This document shows positions 1 to 5,859 of a DNA stretch of 7,611 nucleotides, piece after piece. The position numbers and the translations under genes are program-made. This DNA comes from Syntrophaceae bacterium UBA7544 (GTDB lineage: Bacteria > Desulfobacterota > Syntrophia > Syntrophales > Smithellaceae). The stretch's first letter is position 1, and each line of letters starts with the position of its first letter. Below the pieces are notes generated by a model. That model did not search any database. It was not told the DNA's origin and worked only from the letters and a program-made list of their open reading frames with translations. Location: the NCBI GenBank assembly GCA_002479215.1, contig DLME01000256.1, forward strand, positions 1 to 7,611, given 5' to 3'.

Positions 1-64
1 GGAAGCAATCAGGAATTTACATACGACCTGGTTTGAGAATACTGAAAAGAGTTTCGATTCCTGA
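1..64 (+). CDS. possible C-terminal tail of an upstream gene (partial)
   Basis: Reading from base 2, the frame stays open for 20 codons and stops at TGA 62-64. That stop overlaps the ribosome-binding site of the porin gene, an arrangement common inside operons. The tail would read EAIRNLHTTWFENTEKSFDS, which I do not recognise. The other two frames also stay open for a while: one stops at 34-36 and the other at 75-77, overlapping the porin ATG. The choice of frame is therefore uncertain. If any is real, the porin is co-transcribed with a gene to its left. No promoter is visible in these 73 bases. Confidence 0.25.
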   Translation, partial: EAIRNLHTTWFENTEKSFDS

Positions 65-73
65 GGTTTTATT
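63..73 (+). promoter_or_regulatory. ribosome-binding site deciding the porin start
   Basis: TGAGG at 62-66 lies 7 bases before ATG 74. The second in-frame ATG at 80 would be 13 bases away, which is too far, so the start at 74 is preferred. Confidence 0.55.
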
Positions 74-1423
74 ATGAAAATGTCAAAGTTTTATCGGATA
101 ATCCTGATTGCAGCGATACTGAATGTGTTTGCCTGCCTTGCATATGCTGATGATTTCAAAATGCCTGAGTGGGTGCCTAAAGTGTTGGGAATGCAATACA
201 ATGAAATTTACCAGAACATGCCCGACTTTCACAGTCCCTACCAAGGACCAAACAGCTTGACGACCAATAATAACGAGGGACACGGATCGACACAGATTTA
301 TGGTCTCTATATCGGTTCTCAGATTACCCAATTCCTACAGTTATATCTTGATGTCGAAATGGCTAGGGGATATGGGATCAGCAATGCTGTGGGTCTTGGT
401 GCTTATACTAATGGAGATGTAATTCGGGAGGGATCAGCTGATCTGGGGGATGGACCATATATCGCCCGTTTCTATGCCCGGTATGTCTATCCACTATCCG
501 GGAAAACGGAAAAAGTGGAAAGGGCTATGGATCAACTCCCAGGTGTAGAATACGTAAGCCGGATCGAGATAAAAGCAGGGAGGCTTGCGGCAACGGACGA
601 TTTCGACGTAAACCGCTATGCCAACAATACACGCACCCAGTTCCTCAACTGGGGGTTTATCAACAATACTGCCTGGGATTTTGCAGCAGACACCAGGGGC
701 TACAGTAATGGTGTCCTTATTGCATTGGTCATGCCCCAATGGAAACTGGCTTTGGGCTACTACCAGATGCCGATCGTGGCCAATGGCAATGATTTAGACA
801 ACAACATCTTTGAGGCTGGCGGCTATAATCTAGAGCTGACTGTAAAACCAAATGAGAAGGGGACGGTACTAAGATTCCTTACATATTATAATCGTGGAAG
901 AATGGGAAATTATAATGAATCAATTAGTTTAGGACAACTCACAGGTGCCATACCGGATGTCAGGGCCGATGATAAAGAAGGACGCACCAAGTGTGGGTTT
1001 GGAATCAATTTGGAACAACCTTTAATGGATGATGGTGAAACAGGTCTTTTTGCTAGGTTAGGTTGGAATGATGGGTCAAATGAAGATTTCATGTATACTG
1101 AAGCGGATCAACATCTGAGTGCAGGAATACAGGTGAGCGGGATTCATTGGGGCCGTAAGGAAGACCGTGTAGGGGTTGCCTATTTGGTCGATGGATTGTC
1201 GACCCAGCACAAAGATTATCTAGAAGCGGGTGGCAACGGTTTTATGTTGGGCGACGGCCATTTGAAGTATGGCTGGGAACAGATATTGGAAGTCTACTAC
1301 CGTATCCAGCTTGGTTCATATGTACAGATTAGTCCGGACTATCAATTCATCCAAAATCCCGGGTACAATAATGACCGTGGTCCGGTTGCGGTGTATTCCA
1401 TTCGTGTACGACTGAGTTTTTGA
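74..1423 (+). CDS. OprB-family carbohydrate-selective outer-membrane porin
   Basis: A predicted 449-residue outer-membrane beta-barrel that would let sugars diffuse into the periplasm. Residues 1-25 form a signal peptide: a basic start, a hydrophobic core around 9-20, and an AYA cleavage site before Asp26. Blocks that I know from this branch of the OprB family (PF04966) are present: FHSPYQGPNSL at 52-62, KAGRLAATDDFD at 167-178, TRTQFLNWG at 186-194 and AWDFAADTRGY at 200-210. Alternating polar and aromatic strands fill the rest, and the protein ends VRLSF, giving the terminal aromatic residue used for barrel assembly. The length matches full-length OprB proteins (about 450), so it looks intact. 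Cys21 lies in the signal peptide, but the preceding VFA is a poor lipobox, so a lipoprotein is less likely. The true substrate cannot be read from sequence, and some members of the family are not sugar-specific. Confidence 0.9.
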   Translation: MKMSKFYRIILIAAILNVFACLAYADDFKMPEWVPKVLGMQYNEIYQNMPDFHSPYQGPNSLTTNNNEGHGSTQIYGLYIGSQITQFLQLYLDVEMARGYGISNAVGLGAYTNGDVIREGSADLGDGPYIARFYARYVYPLSGKTEKVERAMDQLPGVEYVSRIEIKAGRLAATDDFDVNRYANNTRTQFLNWGFINNTAWDFAADTRGYSNGVLIALVMPQWKLALGYYQMPIVANGNDLDNNIFEAGGYNLELTVKPNEKGTVLRFLTYYNRGRMGNYNESISLGQLTGAIPDVRADDKEGRTKCGFGINLEQPLMDDGETGLFARLGWNDGSNEDFMYTEADQHLSAGIQVSGIHWGRKEDRVGVAYLVDGLSTQHKDYLEAGGNGFMLGDGHLKYGWEQILEVYYRIQLGSYVQISPDYQFIQNPGYNNDRGPVAVYSIRVRLSF

Positions 1424-1669
1424 TTTGATGCAGTTTTTATATGCTACGATACAACTTGCTCGTAAACATGGCTCCAGTTCCACCGGCGCTCACAACGTCT
1501 AATGCGGAACGTTACTCTCTTTCAATTGGTAATCTTCAGTTTTTCTTGCTATATAAATCTGTTTGTTTGTAGGTGAAGTCAGCAAGCCCTTCTTCCGGAT
1601 ATAAACAAGTCATCCTGACAGGGATTAAAGTACTTATCCTCAAGATATGTCAACTTATTACGACATATG

Positions 1670-1708
1670 AACGGATATGGTAAGATAATTCCTCAAAGGG
1701 TAGGAATC
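1670..1708 (+). repeat. imperfect direct repeat, copy 1
   Basis: This copy begins AACGGATATGG, TAAGATAATT and continues CCTCAAAGGGTAGGAATC. It matches the stretch at 1801-1840 apart from one single-base gap and about five substitutions. The starts of the copies are 131 bases apart. It lies in gene-free DNA and I do not recognise the family. Confidence 0.7.
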
Positions 1709-1800
1709 TTTTCTTAATTTCTCAATATTAAAGCTAATTCATTAACCGGTCAGTCATTAATGGTATTATCTTTTGGTTTTGTCAATAATCAAATCATTAT

Positions 1801-1840
1801 AACGGATATGGGTAAGATAATTATCCAAAGGGTATGAGTC
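1801..1840 (+). repeat. imperfect direct repeat, copy 2
   Basis: Second copy of the 39-40 base repeat, in the same orientation. It has one extra G (ATGGGTAAG against ATGGTAAG). It also contains a perfect 10-base palindrome, GATAATTATC at 1816-1825, that copy 1 lacks. It could be a duplicated protein-binding site or part of a small transcribed element. Confidence 0.7.
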
Positions 1841-2292
1841 CCATCTGAACCTACATCGTATGCGCATTGGCAGACCGAAAATTTTTTCTGAAAAAAAATT
1901 AGGTATGCCATTTTTTGGTGGTATTAAAACTTCTTATATCACTTGTAAAATCAAATAGATAAATACATTTGTATGGCGAATAGATGGCAAATTTACCGCA
2001 GAAATGGTTAATTTTACCTAGTTTAATGCTCAAAAAATGACATAAAAAAACAACGGTTATAAGAAATAGTGGGAGTAGGTTTATTTTACCATATGTTAGA
2101 TAATGCATAATGATATTTAATACATATATGAATATTGGTTTTTACAGAAATGGTCGAAATTGGGGTATATTTGCTTGCGCATTACAGGCTCAGAAAAAAA
2201 AGACGGCTTTTTTGCTAAAAATCATGCTTATATAACTCATCTTTTCATAGTATATTTTTAATATAAGAGGTGATAAATTCATAAGGGCTGAT

Positions 2293-2329
2293 AACAAGCG
2301 GCGCTGCTTTGGCGATCAGCGCCGCTGTT
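2293..2329 (+). terminator. strong GC hairpin before the STAND-like gene
   Basis: AGCGGCGCTG at 2297-2306 pairs perfectly with CAGCGCCGCT at 2317-2326 across a 10-base loop. AAC (2293-2295) and GTT (2327-2329) add three more pairs past one bulged A. The sequence after it is only moderately T-rich (TTTGCATTTT), so it is a weaker intrinsic terminator than the stem suggests. It could end a transcript coming from the AT-rich region, or act as a leader structure or attenuator for the gene that begins 46 bases downstream. Which of these applies depends on where transcription starts, and that is not visible. Confidence 0.5.
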
Positions 2330-2375
2330 TGCATTTTAAATACATCGATTTGTACCGAGTTTTATTCCTAAACCT

Positions 2376-4973
2376 ATGGAATGGTCCAACCTCATCATTA
2401 TAGCCCTAGAAACATGCGCATCGGTATTTGCGATAGGCGATCACGTACGAGGACTACGGGCGGATCAGAAATCCCCGTTCACTGTGGTTCCAGTGGAAGA
2501 AATCTTCTCTAAGCTCTCATCTCCTCTTCGCTCCACACCACCTATTATTCAGAGAGAATTGCAGATCTCCCCATCCAGCGGACTGACCGTTCTTCTGGGT
2601 AGTTCCGGCGTCGGCAAAACACGACAGGCTGCGGATCTAGCAATCAAGCTCTCAGAGATGACAGGAGCTTCGACAATCTACCTGGCACGTGGATATGTCC
2701 GTCCGGGAGTCTCGCTTCCAATTGGCGAATATGTCAGACGTGTCATCGTCTTGATAGATGACTATGATTGGGGGTTTCCTTCTGCGGCATCTTCATCCTT
2801 CCTAGAGCGTCAGGCTGCGTATGTCGAAGCTGCTGTTCAAATCCGGAAATTGTATACCAGTATCTCAACCCGTTGTGACGTTCATGGGATGTTCGTGACC
2901 GTGAACACCCATCGGATGCCGTTGACGATAACCACCTGTCGAGATGTATTCCCAGACGGCCACACCTTTATGATCCCGCCAGCGACACCAGACGAATATG
3001 GTCGCTTTGCAGAGGTCGTTGCCGACTTACTCGGGATTCACCTCCCTTCAAGTACCAAGGCAAGTCTTATCGCTGCATGCGATGGACGCTTTGACACTGT
3101 TGCAACGTTTCTTCAGACGTTCAATTCTGGCAGCAGAGTAACTGATGACGACGTAAGTCGATTCTCGACCTCGCAGCGTATGGCTTGGGACATTTTCAGG
3201 AAGCGCCTTTCGGCCGAACAGAAGTGGTTTCACGGTCAAGTTAAACTCTTGAGGGATTTTGGACTCCCTCCCCATTTGGACTACTTAAGTGCACTTGCGA
3301 GAGTCCAAGGCATGAGCACTTCGAGAAGTGATATCGAGCTCATTCTCGCCAGCATGTGGCCGATGCTCGATGAGCAGTCAAGAGTATATGATGGACAATT
3401 CGGTCCACCTGATCGGCGTCCCGATACCGCAAATATCGTTATCCGTGCGGCAACATCCGTAGCGCATCGCCGGCGGCGCAGTAGATATGCTTATCAAGAT
3501 AAGATGAAATCCCTTGGGACTCACCTTCAGAATATGCCACCACAGGTAGATAATATACATCTAATGAAATGGCTGGCGAAATGGTATCCACGCGACCGCT
3601 TTTTCGCGTACTTCTTGGCGGTAGCACACGCGAAAAGAGAACACAATCTGCGAGCTATACTCGCTCTTTATAGAGTCTTTCGTCACCCCGACCCACGGGC
3701 GGTCTATTCTGGGAAATGGATTGAAATTCGAGCCCATCTACTCCTTGCTAAACTCTATCAGAGGATGAAAATTCATGAGAATCGCAACTGGAATGCGCAC
3801 CAAATGCTCGAACACGAATTTCGCCTGTGCGCAGCGCTTGCCGATATCGAAGTACCCGATAGCGGGCCTGATGGATATGGATTTGCGGCTACTTCCTCTC
3901 CAGAGATTGTCTGGAAAGACATCACCGAAAAAGACTTGAAAAAGTTTAAAGATATCATGAAGAAAGACTTGAAAGAACTGGGGTATGAAAAACCATCGAC
4001 AGTGTCCTTGGACACCACCATATTACGTGCAGTCGTCCATCACGAATACTCGTCGTACCTCTTACGGCAAACGCATAGGGAGCATGACGCGATAAGGCAC
4101 GAGGAGATTGCCGCAAATTTGCTACCCGAATATGGTGAAGCGTTCCTCAATTGTGCTACAGCATGCCTGCAGACGGGAGACAGCTCCCGCGCTTTGAGCT
4201 TTATCAGCAAGGCGGAAGTAGCTGGACCACGTGATATGGAATCCGCGATCTTTGATTACTTGCTGTCTCGGGAGAAATGTCGTGGGTATATGGATCAGGG
4301 TGACATTACTGAAACGAAAAAATGGTTTGCTCGGTGCGTGGAATTGAGCAATACTGCGCCACTCTCATCTGACAAGAAGCTCAGAAAAAGCCTTGCTGAA
4401 ACTGCCTCCGATCTGCATTACTGGGATCATGCTGGTAGGCTTGCAGAAGTCAGGGAGAAGCGGTTCGAAAACTTTCTTACCTACCGAGTTGTACCCGCGA
4501 ATCTAACGATTGTACTGCCTTCAGACTGGAAGATAGATCGTGAAGGGGTAACGGGAACCACAGGGCTGGAAACATTATTTATAGCCATATTCTCATCTCA
4601 AGTGGTTTGGGACGAAACTACAAAGACTCCAAGTGATGCGTCTATTACCCTTTACTATACGTCTTGCGCTGATGACCTGAAGAAAACCACAAAGGAATAT
4701 GGACTCTTCTTGCTCCAGCAAATGAGTGCGGCACACCCGCAGAGGATGACTTGGAATCCGCAGCCAGCACGTCGCACTCTTGGCAGTGCTGTCGAATATC
4801 GCTGGAACTTCGAGATCGGCGGCGATTGGCCAAAGTCAGGCTTCATGCTCATATATGAAGTGACCGATGCTCGCATTCAACTCGGGATGATGTGCGAAGC
4901 ATGTGGTCGTGCCAAGTTCTGGCCATTGTTCAGTTCTGTTAGCGACAGTTTCTCACGTCAGAATTTCATGTAG
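2376..4973 (+). CDS. STAND-like P-loop NTPase with helical repeats and a PsbP/DcrB-like C-terminal domain
   Basis: An 865-residue predicted cytoplasmic ATPase. The P-loop GSSGVGKT is at 75-82, and the Walker B strand is RVIVLIDDYDWG at 122-133 with Asp128 and Asp129. A sensor-like TTCRD is at 186-190. This order fits STAND/AAA-type switches. About 200-540 is helical. About 550-660 is TPR-like (for example the helix pair around 578-613). Residues about 705-862 form a predominantly beta region starting NLTIVLPSDWK, which resembles PsbP/Mog1/DcrB-type domains; this is pattern memory, not a search. It includes a CxxC at 840-843. The N-terminal 60 residues hold a short hydrophobic stretch (6-20, broken by Glu12) and no effector domain I recognise. 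The start is the only ATG before the P-loop in a frame closed by TAA at 2337, but there is no good Shine-Dalgarno. The base composition is visibly richer in GC than the flanking spacers. A defence or signalling role is inferred only. Confidence 0.75.
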   Translation: MEWSNLIIIALETCASVFAIGDHVRGLRADQKSPFTVVPVEEIFSKLSSPLRSTPPIIQRELQISPSSGLTVLLGSSGVGKTRQAADLAIKLSEMTGASTIYLARGYVRPGVSLPIGEYVRRVIVLIDDYDWGFPSAASSSFLERQAAYVEAAVQIRKLYTSISTRCDVHGMFVTVNTHRMPLTITTCRDVFPDGHTFMIPPATPDEYGRFAEVVADLLGIHLPSSTKASLIAACDGRFDTVATFLQTFNSGSRVTDDDVSRFSTSQRMAWDIFRKRLSAEQKWFHGQVKLLRDFGLPPHLDYLSALARVQGMSTSRSDIELILASMWPMLDEQSRVYDGQFGPPDRRPDTANIVIRAATSVAHRRRRSRYAYQDKMKSLGTHLQNMPPQVDNIHLMKWLAKWYPRDRFFAYFLAVAHAKREHNLRAILALYRVFRHPDPRAVYSGKWIEIRAHLLLAKLYQRMKIHENRNWNAHQMLEHEFRLCAALADIEVPDSGPDGYGFAATSSPEIVWKDITEKDLKKFKDIMKKDLKELGYEKPSTVSLDTTILRAVVHHEYSSYLLRQTHREHDAIRHEEIAANLLPEYGEAFLNCATACLQTGDSSRALSFISKAEVAGPRDMESAIFDYLLSREKCRGYMDQGDITETKKWFARCVELSNTAPLSSDKKLRKSLAETASDLHYWDHAGRLAEVREKRFENFLTYRVVPANLTIVLPSDWKIDREGVTGTTGLETLFIAIFSSQVVWDETTKTPSDASITLYYTSCADDLKKTTKEYGLFLLQQMSAAHPQRMTWNPQPARRTLGSAVEYRWNFEIGGDWPKSGFMLIYEVTDARIQLGMMCEACGRAKFWPLFSSVSDSFSRQNFM

Positions 4974-4994
4974 TGATTGCATAACCAATGTCAA

Positions 4995-5038
4995 TCGGGT
5001 AGCCGAGGGTTTTTCCCCCCGGCCCCCACAGCACCCGG
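4995..5038 (+). repeat. GC-rich foldable block after the STAND-like gene
   Basis: GCCGAGGG at 5002-5009 pairs with CCCCCGGC at 5016-5023, with one A/C mismatch and a TTTTTC loop. CGGGT at 4996-5000 can pair outside it with ACCCG at 5033-5037. It begins 22 bases after the stop codon and is not followed by a T run. It may aid 3' end formation, or be a relic of a repeat or mobile element. The wording around 5015-5048 reminds me of GC-rich sequence seen beside some bacterial group II intron or IS genes, but I cannot confirm that. Confidence 0.4.
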
Positions 5039-5110
5039 CATGCAGGTCCGCTGATGGTCATGTTAGATCAAACATTTCAAACGCAAATCCTCAAAATTTT
5101 TTATTTATCA

Positions 5111-5139
5111 TGTTTGTTGACTTATAGGTGTAACAAACA
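5111..5139. repeat. 8-base inverted repeat
   Basis: TGTTTGTT at 5111-5118 and AACAAACA at 5132-5139 are exact inverted copies separated by 13 bases. Neither strand has a T run directly after the second arm, so it is not a standard terminator. It may be a weak 3' hairpin for xre or a protein-binding site. Confidence 0.4.
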
Positions 5140-5217
5140 AAAAAGTATATCGTCATTTTCGGTTTGCTGGCAACCCTACTGCCCTTTGTATAGTCTCGAA
5201 TTATTCTTGGTTCCCGT

Positions 5218-5445
5218 CTATTTTTTGATTTTTTTTTCAACAAGCGACAGGATTTTTGATGCGGAAAGATTGAGGGCTTTTGCAAGTTGAAAAATCATGA
5301 TCAATGAAGGTTGTTTACGCCCGCATTCCAAAAGTGAAATGAAGCTCCGATCGAGTTTGCTTACCTCGGCAAGTTTCTCTTGAGAGATTTGATTTGCCTT
5401 CCTGAGTTCCCTGATTACTTCCCCAAATGCCTCTTCGATCGTCAA
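5218..5445 (-). CDS. XRE-family helix-turn-helix regulator (C-protein-like), TTG start
   Basis: A 75-residue single-domain DNA-binding protein. The lambda-repressor-like (HTH_3) fold spans about 8-66. The turn and recognition region SQEKLAEVSKLDRSFISLLE is at 21-40, followed by GRKQPSL at 42-48 and FQLAKALNLSASKIL at 52-66. It has no extra sensor or protease domain. Its small size and sequence type resemble controller (C) proteins of restriction-modification systems and TA or phage-type repressors, which bind as dimers and often regulate themselves. The start is TTG at 5445, chosen because AGGAGG (complement of 5451-5456) lies 5 bases before it and no ATG fits. The gene is divergent from the GIY-YIG gene and converges on the STAND-like gene. 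The tail is lysine-rich (EKKIKK). No methylase or restriction enzyme is adjacent in the window. Confidence 0.88.
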   Translation of the reverse strand: MTIEEAFGEVIRELRKANQISQEKLAEVSKLDRSFISLLECGRKQPSLIMIFQLAKALNLSASKILSLVEKKIKK

Positions 5446-5456
5446 GTTCGCCTCCT
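5446..5456 (-). promoter_or_regulatory. strong ribosome-binding site supporting a TTG start
   Basis: On the minus strand AGGAGG (5456-5451) is followed by CGAAC and then TTG at 5445-5443. This perfect Shine-Dalgarno at ideal spacing is the reason for accepting the rare start codon. TTG would hold down translation of the repressor. Confidence 0.75.
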
Positions 5457-5492
5457 ACGAAAGCAACTTAACAGAAGCGAGAGGGAGATTCT

Positions 5493-5508
5493 GTTGACTA
5501 TTGACAAC
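5493..5508. promoter_or_regulatory. candidate XRE operator (pseudo-palindrome)
   Basis: GTTGACTATTGACAAC is an imperfect palindrome: 12 of its 16 positions match its own reverse complement, with GTTG/CAAC ends. It covers the -35 box of the rightward promoter and lies 48 bases upstream of the xre start codon. This is the size and placement expected for an XRE dimer site that would repress the rightward promoter and possibly xre itself. Binding is inferred. Confidence 0.45.
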
Positions 5509-5522
5509 AAAAGATTTATAAA
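5494..5522 (+). promoter_or_regulatory. sigma70-type promoter reading toward the GIY-YIG/TPR gene
   Basis: TTGACT (5494-5499) and TATAAA (5517-5522) are 17 bases apart, each one base from the consensus, so this is the best promoter in the window. Transcription would start near 5529 and cross about 330 bases of leader before the GIY-YIG/TPR gene. The putative operator overlaps the -35 box. Confidence 0.6.
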
Positions 5523-5620
5523 TGGCGACACTTACGATTACGGAGAGCAAAGTTCATTTTGCAGTTTATAGAACAGGTAAAACCATAAACCATTCGGCGC
5601 GGTCAAAGAGGCTGTCATGA
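5522..5620 (+). CDS. tiny ORF, 32 codons, uncertain
   Basis: ATG at 5522 opens a 32-residue frame, MATLTITESKVHFAVYRTGK and 12 more residues, with no recognised family. Its TGA at 5618-5620 overlaps the ATG of the next small ORF as ATGA, the usual form of translational coupling. Against it: there is no ribosome-binding site, and its ATG overlaps the -10 box, so a transcript from that promoter would begin after the start codon. It would need another upstream promoter. It could also be the remnant of a longer gene. Confidence 0.2.
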   Translation: MATLTITESKVHFAVYRTGKTINHSARSKRLS

Positions 5621-5751
5621 ACGGATTGATTCACATACCCCATCTACCTATCAGAGGAAATGGGGTTTTGTGCTTTCCGAGGAAAATATTCGGAAAGTCT
5701 GAAGTGGTTCTATCAGAAGAATTGATTAAGCTGTTTATAAAAATGGAATAA
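5617..5751 (+). CDS. small ORF, 44 codons, hypothetical leader peptide or small protein
   Basis: ATG at 5617 follows AAGAGG (5606-5611) at a spacing of 5, so translation is plausible. The 44-residue product begins MNGLIHIPHLPIRGNGVLCF, ends EELIKLFIKME, and matches no family I know. It sits on the predicted rightward transcript, 108 bases before the GIY-YIG/TPR gene. Two hairpins fall inside it, so the same bases may be a structured RNA leader instead. Coding evidence is limited to the start signal and an open frame. Confidence 0.35.
   Translation: MNGLIHIPHLPIRGNGVLCFPRKIFGKSEVVLSEELIKLFIKME
5637..5697 (+). other. two hairpins in the leader of the GIY-YIG/TPR gene
   Basis: The first stem pairs ACCCCAT (5637-5643) with ATGGGGT (5660-5666), followed by TTTG. 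The second is a perfect 8-base stem, CTTTCCGA (5673-5680) with TCGGAAAG (5690-5697), around a 9-base loop. Their closeness suggests a folded leader RNA or an early-termination point, but neither has a long T run. I recognise no known riboswitch. Confidence 0.35.
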
Positions 5752-5859
5752 TTTCCAGGCAAAAATTATTGGAAGAGTGAAGAGAGCTCAGGGATCGATG
5801 ATGAAATCAGAGGCATAAATCTATTGTAACTAAATCTTTGTTCCTTAGGATGAAATCGT

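Larger units (their letters stand above)
1424..2375. other. long AT-rich gene-free region
   Basis: About 950 bases with no convincing coding frame on either strand. The first part (about 1440-1640) has a base composition near that of the genes and may be decayed sequence. From about 1720 to 2280 it is strongly AT-rich with many A and T runs. It contains the two direct repeats at 1670 and 1801, an A/T-stemmed hairpin at 2196-2213 (AAAAAAG, ACGG loop, CTTTTTT), and -10-like words at 2251-2256 (TATATT) and 2262-2267 (TATAAG) without good -35 partners. The GC hairpin at 2293-2329 closes the region. I see no clear terminator directly after the porin. A 69-codon minus-strand frame at 1899-2108 is AT-driven and was not called. 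Confidence 0.6.
4974..5217. other. spacer between convergent genes, with a GC-rich block and an inverted repeat
   Basis: This 244-base spacer separates the convergent STAND-like and xre genes. No gene was found. Two small plus-strand frames that cross it begin inside the STAND-like gene or run into the antisense of xre, and they lack coding character. Its notable contents are the foldable GC-rich block at 4995-5038 and the inverted repeat at 5111-5139. No hairpin followed by a T run is visible for either gene. Confidence 0.6.

Noticed and set aside
1573..1683. 36-codon GTG-started frame after the porin
   Set aside because: There is no ribosome-binding site, no family resemblance, and it ends in the direct repeat; most likely chance.
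1899..2108. 69-codon minus-strand frame with hydrophobic content
   Set aside because: It lies in very AT-rich DNA, has no good ribosome-binding site, and its residues (Leu, Ile, Phe, Lys, Asn) are what AT-rich noise produces.
2291..2333. Possible integron attC site (AAC ... GTT around a GC stem)
   Set aside because: It is too short, the outer boxes do not fit RYYYAAC and GTTRRRY, there is no bulge pattern, and no integrase is present.
5117..5151. Promoter-like TTGACT with TATATC downstream
   Set aside because: The spacing is 23 bases, too long for sigma70, and no gene follows on that strand before the antisense of xre.
4903..5290. Two overlapping plus-strand frames of 74 and 78 codons
   Set aside because: One starts inside the STAND-like gene and the other ends in the antisense of xre. 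Neither has a ribosome-binding site or a plausible protein composition.
5218..5445. Controller protein of a restriction-modification system
   Set aside because: The sequence type fits, but no methyltransferase or restriction enzyme gene is in the window, so only the general XRE call is made.
5380..5571. 63-codon plus-strand frame
   Set aside because: Its first third is antisense to the well-supported xre gene and it then crosses the promoter and operator region, so it is a shadow frame.
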